NCBI RefSeq assembly: GCF_003014755.1
Contig: NZ_PYAW01000007.1
Coordinates: forward strand, 124,001 to 188,000
Length of the DNA: 64,000 nucleotides
Direction: 5' to 3'
Source: Chitinophaga niastensis
GTDB lineage: Bacteria; Bacteroidota; Bacteroidia; Chitinophagales; Chitinophagaceae
The translations under genes were made by a program, and so were the position numbers. The notes under the pieces are model-generated. The model did not search any database. It was not told where the DNA came from and worked only from the letters and a program-made list of their open reading frames with translations. Shown here one piece after another: positions 52,929 through 62,478 of this stretch (the first letter of the stretch is position 1; each line of letters begins with the position of its first letter).

Positions 52929-54170
52929 ATGAAAAGAGTTGTCATTACAGGAATGGGAGCATTATCACCCATCGGGAATAATGTAACGGATTTATGGAAT
53001 AACCTGGTAGCCGGCATAAGCGGTCCTGCTACCATCACCCGCTTTGATGCCAGTCGCTTCCGGACAAAGTTTGCAGGGGAGCTTAAAGGCTTTGATGCAT
53101 CGGCACTATTGGATAAAGGCGATGTGCGGAAAACAGATCCGTTTACACAATATGCACTGGTAACTGCTGATCAGGCCATCCGGGATTCCGGGCTGGATTT
53201 CAAAAGCATGGACCCTTTTGATACCGGCGTAATCTGGGGCTCCGGTCAGGGTGGTATGCAAACTTTTGAAGAGCAGGTAACAGAATATGTTGAAGGGGAT
53301 TTTAATCCGCGGTTCAGTCCTTATTTTGTACCGAAGCTGATTACCAACATGGCCTCCGGGCTGATATCCATCAGGCATGGTCTGATGGGCATCAACTATA
53401 CCACTGTTTCAGCCTGTGCTACCTCCAATACCGCTATTATGGATGCATTAACGTATATCCGTATAGGTAAGGCCAAAGTAATTATCACAGGTGGCTCCGA
53501 AGCGCCTATCACTGCGGCTTCTGTAGGTGGTTTCTGTGCCATGAAAGCGATGTCTGTGCGCAATAACGACCCTGCCACCGCCTCCCGCCCTTTTGATGCA
53601 GACCGGGATGGTTTTGTAATGAGCGAAGGCGCAGGTGCACTGGTACTGGAAGAATACGAACATGCCAAAGCCAGGGGTGCACACATCTACGCAGAACTCG
53701 TAGGCGCCTCCATGACCGCCGATGCATACCACATGACTGCCACACATCCTGAAGGCCTGGGGGCTTTTCAGGCAATGAAGTTTGCGTTGGAAGATGCAGG
53801 TATAAATAAGGAAGAAGTAGACTATCTGAATGCCCACGCTACTTCTACTCCTGTGGGTGATCTTAGTGAAATAGCGGCCATTGGCAAGCTATTTGGCACG
53901 GCTCCGGCTCAGTTGCACATCAGTGCCACCAAATCCATGACAGGGCATTTACTGGGCGCCGCAGGGGCGATAGAAGCCATTGCCAGTATCATGAGCATAC
54001 AAAAAGGCATCATCCCTCCTACTATCAATACAAAACAGCTGGATGCCGCCATTCCTGCAGGCCTGCAAATTGTTTTATCGGAGGCAATGGATAAAAAAGT
54101 GAATGTAGCCATGAGTAATACTTTTGGATTTGGCGGGCATAATGGGATTGTAGTGTTCAGGAAGATATAA
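52929..54170 (+). CDS. fabF: Beta-ketoacyl-ACP synthase II
   Basis: A condensing enzyme of 413 residues, elongating acyl-ACP with malonyl-ACP. The catalytic triad is C163 (TTVSACATSN), H303 (NAHATSTPVGD) and H340 (SMTGHLLGAAGA), with K335 in the ATKSMTG motif. The start MKRVVITGMGALSPIGN and the GGFGGHNG-like end (TFGFGGHNGIVVF) are standard for FabF. It sits outside any fatty acid cluster and directly behind a TetR gene, so it is probably a regulated second copy rather than the housekeeping one. Confidence 0.94.
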   Translation: MKRVVITGMGALSPIGNNVTDLWNNLVAGISGPATITRFDASRFRTKFAGELKGFDASALLDKGDVRKTDPFTQYALVTADQAIRDSGLDFKSMDPFDTGVIWGSGQGGMQTFEEQVTEYVEGDFNPRFSPYFVPKLITNMASGLISIRHGLMGINYTTVSACATSNTAIMDALTYIRIGKAKVIITGGSEAPITAASVGGFCAMKAMSVRNNDPATASRPFDADRDGFVMSEGAGALVLEEYEHAKARGAHIYAELVGASMTADAYHMTATHPEGLGAFQAMKFALEDAGINKEEVDYLNAHATSTPVGDLSEIAAIGKLFGTAPAQLHISATKSMTGHLLGAAGAIEAIASIMSIQKGIIPPTINTKQLDAAIPAGLQIVLSEAMDKKVNVAMSNTFGFGGHNGIVVFRKI

Positions 54171-54173
54171 AAC

Positions 54174-54206
54174 AGTACAGGCTGCCTCTGAGAGGCAGCC
54201 TGTACT
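54174..54206. terminator. Strong hairpin after fabF
   Basis: AGTACAGGCTGCCTCT pairs with AGAGGCAGCCTGTACT (54191-54206) over 16 bp around a single G. It lies 3 bp after the fabF stop and between it and the convergent lanthipeptide gene, so it can stop both transcripts. A short T-run is on the minus side. Confidence 0.75.
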
Positions 54207-54254
54207 ATAAAAAAATCACAGGTGAAATACCAGCTGACTAACCGGTAAATGCCG

Positions 54255-54413
54255 CTAACATGTTTGATACGATGTCAGACAATTTGGATGCGTAGGGCAA
54301 TGAAATAATGAGAACACTGTTGTAGTTGGTAGTGCAGCGTTATTAACGCTTTGGCTCAATTTTGAAATTTTTATTTTTGTCAGGCTTAACTTTTTTTCAG
54401 ATACTTTTTTCAT
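54255..54413 (-). CDS. Orphan class I lanthipeptide-type precursor
   Basis: A 52-residue peptide from the ATG at 54413. The leader, MKKVSEKKLSLTKIKISKLS, has the K-K-L-S-L-x-K-x-x-I-x-x-L pattern of Bacteroidota class I lanthipeptide leaders. The core, AALPTTTVFSLFHCPTHP, then NCLTSYQTC, has three Cys and seven Ser/Thr, the residues used for lanthionine rings. No LanB/LanC, peptidase or ABC exporter gene is within 10 kb. The modification enzymes would have to act in trans, or the gene is a relic. A longer in-frame reading to 54521 exists but starts with unrelated hydrophobic sequence and is not supported. A TACCTTTG promoter lies about 100 bp upstream. Confidence 0.65.
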   Translation of the reverse strand: MKKVSEKKLSLTKIKISKLSQSVNNAALPTTTVFSLFHCPTHPNCLTSYQTC

Positions 54414-54518
54414 TTTAGATTGATTTATGTGAAATAAAAAAACCGAAGGACAGTAATTGCGGACTAACATAAATACCTTTCTATAATATACTAAAAATAC
54501 AGCTATTCCATCTAACCT

Positions 54519-54526
54519 CAAAGGTA
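54519..54526 (-). promoter_or_regulatory. Candidate promoter of the lanthipeptide precursor
   Basis: On the minus strand TACCTTTG matches TAnnTTTG exactly and would give a leader of about 100 nt before the precursor ATG. No good -33 element is seen. Confidence 0.4.
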
Positions 54527-54799
54527 TTCTACATCACTGCTATAGCCCATTGTATCTTCCTCGTAACGGTTCTCCTCTTCAACTGTAATAAGCCAGGATC
54601 CTCATGAAATATAATGAGTATCAAATAAAAGTCGCCTCCTCTCTGCTGTAAATAAAAAATAATTCCACGTAGGGGTGAACAGGGGACATGGTGTCTATCT
54701 CTAAAGGTTTAAAAAATTATTTTAATACAATCGTCATTTATGGACATCGTTTTTATCAAAACAGAAGGACCTACACACCTACAACAGTCAGGATTGGCT

Positions 54800-55750
54800 A
54801 TGCCACAGCACAAGAGATGGTATATCAGTTTGTTAATTGTCTTGTTTTTATTAACTCCGGCAAAACGCCTATGGGCGCAGCTCGGCGCCACTTCTTTAAA
54901 CGGACCGGGAATAGCCGTGAGCGTTGATTATTTACCGGCATCTCATTACATCAGGCCGGAAGATAGTGTAAAAACCAAATCCACTACTTCACAGCAACGC
55001 TATAATTTTGGCGCCAGCTTTTTACTCAGTAACAAGGTGGATACCGCTACCGGCAAGGTAAGAAACTGGACACTTGCGGCTAGTGGCAGCTACACCAAAT
55101 TAACGAACGAAAATTACGACCACCAGATTTTCCCATCGGAGCTGCTCGGCACACAACTGGCATTGCAACATTACCGCAGTTTACATAACCGGTGGAGTAT
55201 GGTAGGCCTCTTATCTGTAGGGCTTTTTACGGATATGGAAAAGATTGATGGAGAAGATATATTTGTAAATGGAGGTGTTTTGTTTGTGAAACAACACAAC
55301 CGCAGATTTTCATATGGCATTGGTGCTATGTTCACTAATTCCTTTGGCACGCCTATGTTATTACCCGCTTTTTTTATCAGGTGGCAAACGGATAATAAGT
55401 TCAGAATAGATATCAACTTCCCCGAAAAAATAAGTGTTGCCAGCTCATTAAGCAAACAAACGGACCTTGCACTGGCGTTTCGTTTGAGGGGTTCCGCCTA
55501 TGATGTAGAAAAACATCCCGATAACAAACGATTGATGGGCTACTCCGAAATGAGCCTGGGCCTTGAAAATACCTGGCACCTGAATAAGCACCTGGATTTT
55601 GTGGCTGCTGGCGGAAGTATTCTTTATAGCGGCGCTACCTTCCAGGAGAAAAAGCTCTCTGAAATGTTCGGGGAAAAACCATTACATCGTTTTGCTACTA
55701 ATTACTTTTTCAGCACAGGTTTGAGATGGAATTTCCAGCCAAAGCATTAA
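54800..55750 (+). CDS. DUF6268-like outer-membrane beta-barrel protein
   Basis: A 316-residue exported protein from the ATG at 54800 (MPQHKRWYISLLIVLFLLTP, signal ending in AKRLWAQ). The rest is rich in alternating polar and hydrophobic strands with aromatic girdle residues (YNFGASFLL, WTLAASGSYTKL, WSMVGLLSVGLF, YGIGAMFTNSFG), typical of a beta-barrel, and ends FFSTGLRWNFQPKH. It resembles DUF6268-type outer membrane proteins of Bacteroidota; the function is unknown. A terminator hairpin lies 43 bp after the stop. It is divergent from the lanthipeptide precursor, with a 386-bp gap that could hold both promoters. Confidence 0.7.
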   Translation: MPQHKRWYISLLIVLFLLTPAKRLWAQLGATSLNGPGIAVSVDYLPASHYIRPEDSVKTKSTTSQQRYNFGASFLLSNKVDTATGKVRNWTLAASGSYTKLTNENYDHQIFPSELLGTQLALQHYRSLHNRWSMVGLLSVGLFTDMEKIDGEDIFVNGGVLFVKQHNRRFSYGIGAMFTNSFGTPMLLPAFFIRWQTDNKFRIDINFPEKISVASSLSKQTDLALAFRLRGSAYDVEKHPDNKRLMGYSEMSLGLENTWHLNKHLDFVAAGGSILYSGATFQEKKLSEMFGEKPLHRFATNYFFSTGLRWNFQPKH

Positions 55751-55793
55751 ATAGTTTCAACAAAGTAGTGTGATTCAGTATGGCAAAAAAAAG

Positions 55794-55823
55794 AAGAGGG
55801 TTGAGTAATATCAATCCTCTTTT
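55794..55823 (+). terminator. Intrinsic terminator of the outer-membrane protein gene
   Basis: AAGAGGGTTGA pairs with TCAATCCTCTT around GTAATA (one G-T pair), followed by TT. It lies 43 bp after the stop. Confidence 0.7.
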
Positions 55824-55903
55824 GTATTATAGCAATAATTTCTCTTCTTAAAAAACAAACGCTGATGCAGCGCGGCTTAACAAGTGTAAGCGAAAAGCTC
55901 ACT

Positions 55904-55934
55904 CAAAAAAATTGTCCCGTTAAAACGGGACAAT
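55904..55934 (-). terminator. Intrinsic terminator of the SusCD pair-2 operon
   Basis: ATTGTCCCGTT (55911-55921) pairs with AACGGGACAAT (55924-55934). On the minus strand it is followed by a T7 tract, a good rho-independent terminator 40 bp after the last gene of the operon. Confidence 0.85.
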
Positions 55935-55973
55935 ACTCTCTTCTGCTTTTTAGTTTTTCGTGTTTTAAGATCT

Positions 55974-56612
55974 TTAATTCCTGATAAATGTTCTTACACT
56001 GGTACCGAAGTTAGGGTTATGCACTACATATTTCAGTTTAATAGTGCTCCCGCTCCTGGTAATGGAGGTATTGTCTATGCTTAGTTGACCAAGTGGAGTA
56101 TTCTGCGGTGGCCCCTGGAAGGTCGACGCATCCGTAAATCCGATAAAGAATGGGAAAACAAAAGCAGGATTGTTCAGTACTCCCCCTACATTATCCAGTT
56201 GATAAGCACCTGTACCCACCTTCACTATATTAACAGTGGCACCATTTGAAGTACGATGATAAACACCGCTGATATCATCAGCGGGGCTAACAGTAGTCAC
56301 CAGTACCATCCTGCTGGCAGCGGACCTGTATCCCCATACATTTATAGCATTAAAACTTACAGAATAAAAACCCGTTGTAGAAAGGTCCACATTATTGGAT
56401 GTGGGCGCAAGCGGGGAGGTTGTATTCGTTATACTATCAAATACAGTAGCTCCCGGATCAGTGTAGGTGCCCCCAACACCAGCAGATACCAATGCACTGC
56501 CCTTCAGGGTAATGACCGGAAATGTGGGCGTGACCAGCCTGGTAGATGTCGTTTCTTTTTTGCAGGCACCTATGAGTATGATGATCAGTAGAAAAATATA
56601 ATAACGCTTCAT
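55974..56612 (-). CDS. DUF5011/5012-like Ig-fold lipoprotein of the SusCD locus
   Basis: A 212-residue lipoprotein from the ATG at 56612. The signal MKRYYIFLLIIILIGACKKE has a lipobox Cys near 17 followed by KK. An immunoglobulin-like domain follows (about 35-110, with KGSALVSAGVGGTYTDPGATVFD and TGFYSVSFNAINVWGYRSAAS), then a second beta domain (115-212). It is the last gene of a SusC-SusD-lipoprotein row, the position usually held by surface glycan- or ligand-binding proteins, so a substrate-binding role is likely. The start is 28 bp after the SusD stop. Confidence 0.8.
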   Translation of the reverse strand: MKRYYIFLLIIILIGACKKETTSTRLVTPTFPVITLKGSALVSAGVGGTYTDPGATVFDSITNTTSPLAPTSNNVDLSTTGFYSVSFNAINVWGYRSAASRMVLVTTVSPADDISGVYHRTSNGATVNIVKVGTGAYQLDNVGGVLNNPAFVFPFFIGFTDASTFQGPPQNTPLGQLSIDNTSITRSGSTIKLKYVVHNPNFGTSVRTFIRN

Positions 56613-56640
56613 AATAAACAGCATTTAAGTGATCAGAAAA

Positions 56641-58095
56641 TCAGAAAGTTGCCCACCATACTTTATCATAGATATTGTGCTGTGGCGGTGCTTTGGGGTT
56701 GCGGGTCAGTTCTGAAATAGGATATAAGAATACTTCAGGGAAACGTCCCGGTCCAATAATAGAAGCCTGTGAAACGATAAAGAAAGAAGGAAAACCGGTT
56801 CTTCTCCATTCTGTCCATGCTTCTATCCCCTGATTACCACACATGGCTGCCCATTTTTGTGTGATGATAGCACCTACTTTCTCATTGATAGTACCTGCTA
56901 CAGGAAATGCTATTCCGGTTTGTGCAGCATACCCCGTATCGCCTGCAACACCGTATGCTTCAAAGCTTCTATAGATACCTTCGTTATACATGGCCCCTGC
57001 ATCGCCGGAGAGCCAGCCTCTTGCGATGGCTTCTGCCTGCAGAAAATCAGCTTCATAATCTGTCATGAGCTTCACTGGTGCGCTGGCCGATTTTGTATCA
57101 TTGGCATTTCCACCGGTAGCAGCCGAAGGAACTGATATAGGTGCACCAGGAGTACCCGTATTAAAACTACCCTGCGGAATAGCTACAAAAGTACCATTGG
57201 CTATTGGGGCATAAAAAGCCGCCAGTCTTGGATCGGAGTATTTGTTGAAAAAATCGACAGTAGTAGCACTGGCCACCAGGTTTTGTGTTTTATTCAGCAC
57301 AGCACCTGCAATAGCGCCATACAAAGGGTTTTGTTGTCCGCCGGTAGCATTGAAATTTTGCAGTGCTGTTTCACCTGGCTGTATAAAAGTTTTTTCGGCC
57401 ACTGTACCAACGATGGCAGCAGCACGGGCAGGATCTTTTAATGCCAGGCGCAAGCCAATTTTTAATTTCAATGTATTGGCAAAATGCAACCATTTATTCA
57501 TATCTCCCTGGTAAATAAGATCATCACTACCAGGCGCATTCGGATCATTGGGATTGATCAGTGCAATAGCAGTATCTACCATCTTTGCCAACCCGTCATA
57601 AATATCTGTTTGTTTGTCATACTTGGGTGTAATATTAGCTTCTCCCTGCAATGCTTCTGAAAAGGGAATATCTCCCCAGCAGTCGGTGGTTAGCTGAAAT
57701 GCATAGGCTTTGAGGAGCGTAGCTATAGCTACATACTGCAGCTGCTTGGTAGCCCTTCCTTTTATGATTACCTGTTGCAAATCCTCCATCGCATCGGAGG
57801 TAATATTTTGCCACACATTTCCAAAGGCGCCGGGGTCTGGTGAATACTGATCCAGGTTACGGTACTGTGAGGAAGAAGGATTCTGCGTCCAGTACTGACT
57901 CCAGACACCTCCATCAATGGCAAGTGTATTACCCAATGCAAAAGTAAGGCCTGACTCCGCAGAGGGCAACAGAAGAGGTACGGGGACATCTGCTGCGTTG
58001 TTAGGGTCCTGATTAATATCCAGAAATTTTTTACATCCCGTCTGCAGTATGATGATGGATAACAAAAACGTTATCGGCAATAATATCTTTTTCAT
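56641..58095 (-). CDS. SusD-like lipoprotein (pair 2)
   Basis: A 484-residue SusD-type ligand-binding lipoprotein (the SusD_2/RagB-like branch). The signal ends LQTGC (Cys 21) followed by KKFLDINQDPNNAADVPVPLLLPSAE, characteristic of this branch. Later blocks are LLKAYAFQLTTDCWGDIPFSEAL (TPR region) and LMTDYEADFLQAEAIARGW. It follows SusC by 26 bp on the same strand. No hydrolase is linked, so the ligand is unknown. Confidence 0.93.
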   Translation of the reverse strand: MKKILLPITFLLSIIILQTGCKKFLDINQDPNNAADVPVPLLLPSAESGLTFALGNTLAIDGGVWSQYWTQNPSSSQYRNLDQYSPDPGAFGNVWQNITSDAMEDLQQVIIKGRATKQLQYVAIATLLKAYAFQLTTDCWGDIPFSEALQGEANITPKYDKQTDIYDGLAKMVDTAIALINPNDPNAPGSDDLIYQGDMNKWLHFANTLKLKIGLRLALKDPARAAAIVGTVAEKTFIQPGETALQNFNATGGQQNPLYGAIAGAVLNKTQNLVASATTVDFFNKYSDPRLAAFYAPIANGTFVAIPQGSFNTGTPGAPISVPSAATGGNANDTKSASAPVKLMTDYEADFLQAEAIARGWLSGDAGAMYNEGIYRSFEAYGVAGDTGYAAQTGIAFPVAGTINEKVGAIITQKWAAMCGNQGIEAWTEWRRTGFPSFFIVSQASIIGPGRFPEVFLYPISELTRNPKAPPQHNIYDKVWWATF

Positions 58096-58121
58096 CAGAT
58101 AAAAATTATTTCATGAAATAA

Positions 58122-61100
58122 TCATAAGGTAGCATTCAACTTGATACCGTAGTTACGGAGAGATGGGTTAGATAAAAACTCATATCCCTGCACGTTAGCA
58201 GCTCCCTGGCCATTAATTTCCGGATCAGCAAACTGATTGGATTTGGGTGTCCAGATAAACAGGTTATTGCCATAAATCGTTACGGAAAGATTTCCAATGC
58301 CTGTACGTTTTATCCACTGATGCGGCAAATCATATTGCAATGATGCTTCTCTTAATTTTATATAACTGGCATCAATGAGATAAGCAGCAGATGGTGCAAC
58401 CGATGTCCAATAGGTATATGGATGGAATGTTACGCTTGTATTATTCACGTATTTCCCGTTAGCATCCGCATACACGGAATTAGGCCATACATAATCTTTC
58501 CGGTCGTTGAAAGCTGTTTCTTTGGTATAACCACCAAATGAAATAGTACTTTTTGTATTGGAATAAAACTGTCCGCCTTGTTTGGTATCAAATAATACAC
58601 GCAGAATAATACCTTTAAAAGATATAGTAGTACCCAGTGATGCCATGTAATCCGGCAGATAGGTCTTGTAATAGTTGGTACCGTTATTCAATGGCAAACC
58701 AGTGCTTTTATCTACAATTATTCTCCCTGAAGCGGAATCAGTTACAAAGCCCTGTCCGTAGAAAGTACCATAAGGCTTACCTACTGCAGCAACTTCACCC
58801 ATACTGGTGATACCGTTTCCGATAGAGATCTGTGTAAGGCCAGGGGAAATGCTCACCACATTACTCTTTACCCTGTTGTAAGTACCAAAGACTTCTACCT
58901 TCAAACCATAGCTGGTATTCACAGGAATACCGCGCACTCCTATTTCCAGTCCTTTATTATTCATCTCTCCTGTATTGATGATAATAGAAGTATAACCGGT
59001 AATAGGCGCAATAGGCACTCTCACAATCTGGTTGGTAGATTTGGTGTTGTAAACGGAAACATCCAGTCCCAGCTTATCGCGGAAGAATGACAGTTCCAGT
59101 CCCAATTCAGCCGACTGTGTAAATTCCGGTTTTATTTTGCTGTTACCTATCTGGTCATTCCGTGTAAAGCCTGGTATGAGCGTACCATTGCTGGTTATCG
59201 GGAATGTTAACTGCCCAAAATCTGAGCTGATAGCTGTTGATGAATAACTGGTAGACAGCAGATAGGGATTGGCATCCGCGCCCACCTTAGCATAGCTTGC
59301 ACGTATTTTACCGAAGCTAAGCACATCACTGAGAGATTGTTTCTTAAACAATTCAGTGAATACAAAGGCGCCATTAACACTGGGATAGAAGTATGAATTA
59401 TTATTTGTCGGCAATGTAGAGGAGATATCATTTCTACCGGTAACACCCAGGAACAACATGTTCTTATATTCAAAATCGGCAGAAAAATAAAAGCCATACA
59501 GCCTTTTATTAGACAATAAGTTTGTTGTACTTACAGGCCCGTTGGAATTAGTGAGGCTGTAAAAACCAGGAATAATCAAACCTCCGGAAGAATTAGTAGT
59601 AGCAAAAAGCTCTGTACGTTTTTCCATCCGTACGTTATTACCCGCCAGCAGCTTCATGTCCAGGTCTTTCGCAATTTTCCGGCCGTAAGTAATAATCAGG
59701 TCATGATTGAACTGCATATAGTTAAAAATATCCTGAGAATACTTACCGTTATCCGTCCAGTTGTTAGGAACATAGAAAGGATCAAAAGGTACAAAGTTAT
59801 ATTTTGCGCCCTGTTCATAACGCCTGTCTGTATAAATATCCGCACCTATACGTTCCGTAATATCCAGGCCTTCTAACGGCTTGTAAGAAACTGAAAAATT
59901 ACCTGTGATACGATCTACTGTATTGGTGTTGGTATAATTCTGTAACAGGAAATAAGGGTTTTTAGTATAAGCCCCATAGTAGCCATAGTACTGGGTTCCG
60001 TCTGGTCCCGTAAAAGTACCGTTATATGGATTACTCAGGTCTTTGAAACTTGTAATAGGTGCATCCCTCGGTTGTTGGAAGATGGAGGTGTATACAGAAT
60101 TACTCTGTCCGCCCAGTGGTAATTTACTGGAGATATTGGAATACCCGATAGTAGCACTACTGGAAAACTTTTCTGAGAAATCAGAAGTACCACTTAAACG
60201 TATATTGTATTTATTGAAATTGGTTCCCGGTACAATGCCTTTGTTGTTCAAAGCAGCCACCGATAAGTAATACGTGGATTTATCATTACCACCGGTAAGG
60301 GATAAGTTATTGTTCCATGTTTGTCCTTTATCGAAGAAGTCCCTCACGTTATGAGGTAATGCTACATATTTTTTGAGCTGTTGTTTGCCGTTGATGACTT
60401 GTCCGAAAGGTCTTTCCTTTCCGTCAAAAGGTTCACCCCAGCTAAAGTTTTCTCTCGGGTCATTGGGTATTGCATCCAGGTTACCTTCTCCGAATTTATT
60501 CTGGAAATCGGGCAGTTTGAGGATGCTGGATAACTGGTAGCTGGTACTGAAGTTTATTTGCGCGCGACTATTTTTCTTGCCCTTTTTAGTAACAATCAAA
60601 ATAGCACCGTTAGAAGCGATACTTCCGTACAAAGCCGCTGCAGCAGGACCTTTCAGCACAGTTACACTTTCAATTTCATTCGGGTTGAGGTCATTTCCGC
60701 GGTTACCGTAATCTACCTGGTCATTCAGGAAGTCGGTATTACGTTCGTTATCATTACTCACCGGTACACCATCAATAATAAAGACCGGCTGGTTATTACC
60801 TGTGAAAGAAGTTGGTCCGCGTAATACAATGCGGGAAGCAGAGCCAGGTGCATTACCGGAAGTAATATTAAGACCTGCTACTTTTCCTTGCAAGGCATTA
60901 ATGGGGCTGCTGTTTTCACCAATTTCCGAACTGTTAATTGTAGCTACTGCATACCCCAGGCTTCTTTTTTCCTTTTTAATGCCCTGGCTGGTTACAACAA
61001 TTTCTGTTAAAGCAGTTTCTGCAAGCGACATAATAACATTGTATTCCCGGCTTGCTCCCACCAGCAAGTCTTGTGTGGCAAAACCAACAAAACTAATTTC

Positions 61101-61316
61101 CAGTGTATTGCCTGCTGATGCAGTTAAAGTAAAGCGTCCGTCCGCATTAGTTTGTGTTCCCGTATTACTGTTTTTGATTTTCACGGTAGCCCCGGGGATA
61201 GGCTGCCGGTCCGTTTTGGAAGTGACCGTACCGGTAATAGTATGTTGCGCAAAACCTAACAATGGAAGTGCACAGACTATTAAAACCAGTAAAACGCTGT
61301 GTAATATTCTTTTCAT
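58122..61316 (-). CDS. SusC-like TonB-dependent transporter (pair 2)
   Basis: An outer-membrane transporter of 1064 residues. The signal MKRILHSVLLVLIVCALPLLGFA is followed by a carboxypeptidase-regulatory-like domain (HTITGTVTSKTDRQPIPGATVKIKN) and the TonB-box-like TEIVVTSQGIKKEKRSLGYA. The plug has VFIIDGVPV and AALYGSIASNGAILIVTKKGKK; the barrel closes with YGIKLNATL. It has no STN domain, so control is more likely through the adjacent LytS/LytTR pair than through an anti-sigma route. It pairs with the SusD gene 26 bp downstream. Confidence 0.94.
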   Translation of the reverse strand: MKRILHSVLLVLIVCALPLLGFAQHTITGTVTSKTDRQPIPGATVKIKNSNTGTQTNADGRFTLTASAGNTLEISFVGFATQDLLVGASREYNVIMSLAETALTEIVVTSQGIKKEKRSLGYAVATINSSEIGENSSPINALQGKVAGLNITSGNAPGSASRIVLRGPTSFTGNNQPVFIIDGVPVSNDNERNTDFLNDQVDYGNRGNDLNPNEIESVTVLKGPAAAALYGSIASNGAILIVTKKGKKNSRAQINFSTSYQLSSILKLPDFQNKFGEGNLDAIPNDPRENFSWGEPFDGKERPFGQVINGKQQLKKYVALPHNVRDFFDKGQTWNNNLSLTGGNDKSTYYLSVAALNNKGIVPGTNFNKYNIRLSGTSDFSEKFSSSATIGYSNISSKLPLGGQSNSVYTSIFQQPRDAPITSFKDLSNPYNGTFTGPDGTQYYGYYGAYTKNPYFLLQNYTNTNTVDRITGNFSVSYKPLEGLDITERIGADIYTDRRYEQGAKYNFVPFDPFYVPNNWTDNGKYSQDIFNYMQFNHDLIITYGRKIAKDLDMKLLAGNNVRMEKRTELFATTNSSGGLIIPGFYSLTNSNGPVSTTNLLSNKRLYGFYFSADFEYKNMLFLGVTGRNDISSTLPTNNNSYFYPSVNGAFVFTELFKKQSLSDVLSFGKIRASYAKVGADANPYLLSTSYSSTAISSDFGQLTFPITSNGTLIPGFTRNDQIGNSKIKPEFTQSAELGLELSFFRDKLGLDVSVYNTKSTNQIVRVPIAPITGYTSIIINTGEMNNKGLEIGVRGIPVNTSYGLKVEVFGTYNRVKSNVVSISPGLTQISIGNGITSMGEVAAVGKPYGTFYGQGFVTDSASGRIIVDKSTGLPLNNGTNYYKTYLPDYMASLGTTISFKGIILRVLFDTKQGGQFYSNTKSTISFGGYTKETAFNDRKDYVWPNSVYADANGKYVNNTSVTFHPYTYWTSVAPSAAYLIDASYIKLREASLQYDLPHQWIKRTGIGNLSVTIYGNNLFIWTPKSNQFADPEINGQGAANVQGYEFLSNPSLRNYGIKLNATL

Positions 61317-61761
61317 TTCCTGATTTTTATTTGGGTAAAAGAAAGAGGCAGGTTGTTTAGCATCGTTGTAAAAGCGATCGTGTCAACAGCATGGAAGTAT
61401 GGCTGTATCACGCAGTTATTTTGTTGCATGGCCTACTGATTTTGGTTCTATAGATGCTGAAGTTATTGCGCTACAGGAAATTTTGTTCAATGAATCCACC
61501 AACAGCATATCATTGTAAACACACGACAGATTATGGTAGCAGAAAGGTTTTAATAGGGAGATAAGTGTTGTTGATAGGGCGGAAACGTGTTTTACGAGTA
61601 TGCAATTTTTACAGGGAAACAGCCGTTATACCTGTCATTTGCTCCCGATACGCTGTGCCTGCGGCACATATTGCTTTTTTAAAAATACCTAATCAATTAA
61701 ATGACGCTATCTACAGGTATGCCAGCAGCACACATTAAATTTTGCAATATTTAATTGATGG
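61317..61761. other. Intergenic region upstream of SusC pair 2
   Basis: About 445 bp between the SusC start and the LytTR regulator stop, both on the minus strand. I see one small hairpin (TGTGCC-TGC-GGCACA near 61655) and no TAnnTTTG match or open reading frame. It probably holds the SusC promoter and, if the neighbouring regulator controls it, LytTR sites. Confidence 0.4.
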
Positions 61762-62478
61762 CTATAAATCCCGCATGGGAGGCGAGAGCAAACTCATCAC
61801 CAATTCCTTATAACTTCGGCCAATAGGTAAGACCTTATTGTTAATCTCAATATCTGTGGCGGTAAAGGCGTCCACTTTATCTTTAGCTACGATAAAAGAG
61901 CGATGAATACGCAGGAAGTTATTCCTCGCCAGCAGCTCTTCAATTTGTCCTAATGGAAATTTGGTGAGAATGGTTTTTTCTTTTGTGGTGATGCTGATAT
62001 ATTCTTTCAGGCTTTCGATATATAAAATTTCATCGAGATAAATTTTAACCTTCTTCTTGCTCACATTAAAGAAGAGGTAAGGTCTTTCGCTGGTTACGGC
62101 GGCTGTTTCCTGTGGGGGTGTATGGTGTGGTTTCAGTTTATTCACTGCCATCAGGAAACGGCTGAACTCTATAGGTTTCAGGAGATAGTCAACTACATTG
62201 TACTCATACCCCTGCAAAGCATATTCCTGGTAAGCGGTGGTAATAATAATCTGTGGTGGATTTTTTAATGACCGTATAAAGGGTAATCCTTTTAATTTAG
62301 GTAGATGAATATCCAGAAAGATAAGATCAATATTGTTCTCCTGCAGTGTTTCCATAGCGTAGATGGCATCGTTGCAAATACCTTTCAACAGCAGAAAAGG
62401 GACCTGTTGGATATAGTCACTCAGCACTTCGGCTGCCAGCGGCTCATCTTCTACTATAATGCAGCTATATCGTTGCAT
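61762..62478 (-). CDS. LytTR-family response regulator
   Basis: A 238-residue response regulator. The receiver domain (1-120) has VEDEPLAAE with acidic residues at 10-11, the phospho-acceptor D56 in LDIHLPKLKG and the switch Thr/Lys in TTAYQEYALQGYEYNVVDYLLKPIE. The LytTR DNA-binding domain covers about 135-235 (YLFFNVSKKKVKIYLDEILYIESLKEY, then FLRIHRSFIVAKDKVDAFT). Its start overlaps the kinase gene by 14 bp, so the two are translationally coupled. The SusC/SusD operon downstream is the probable target. Confidence 0.94.
   Translation of the reverse strand: MQRYSCIIVEDEPLAAEVLSDYIQQVPFLLLKGICNDAIYAMETLQENNIDLIFLDIHLPKLKGLPFIRSLKNPPQIIITTAYQEYALQGYEYNVVDYLLKPIEFSRFLMAVNKLKPHHTPPQETAAVTSERPYLFFNVSKKKVKIYLDEILYIESLKEYISITTKEKTILTKFPLGQIEELLARNNFLRIHRSFIVAKDKVDAFTATDIEINNKVLPIGRSYKELVMSLLSPPMRDL

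Noticed and set aside
53448..53837. Minus-strand frame of 129 residues inside fabF
   Set aside because: Cys/His-rich antisense shadow of a well-supported fabF gene, without domain sense.
54414..54521. N-terminal extension of the lanthipeptide frame to 88 residues
   Set aside because: The extra 36 residues are unrelated hydrophobic sequence and would bury the conserved leader; the ATG at 54413 gives the expected leader start.
54688..54927. Plus-strand frame of 79 residues overlapping the outer-membrane protein start
   Set aside because: It overlaps the signal peptide of the supported gene in another frame and has no recognisable features.
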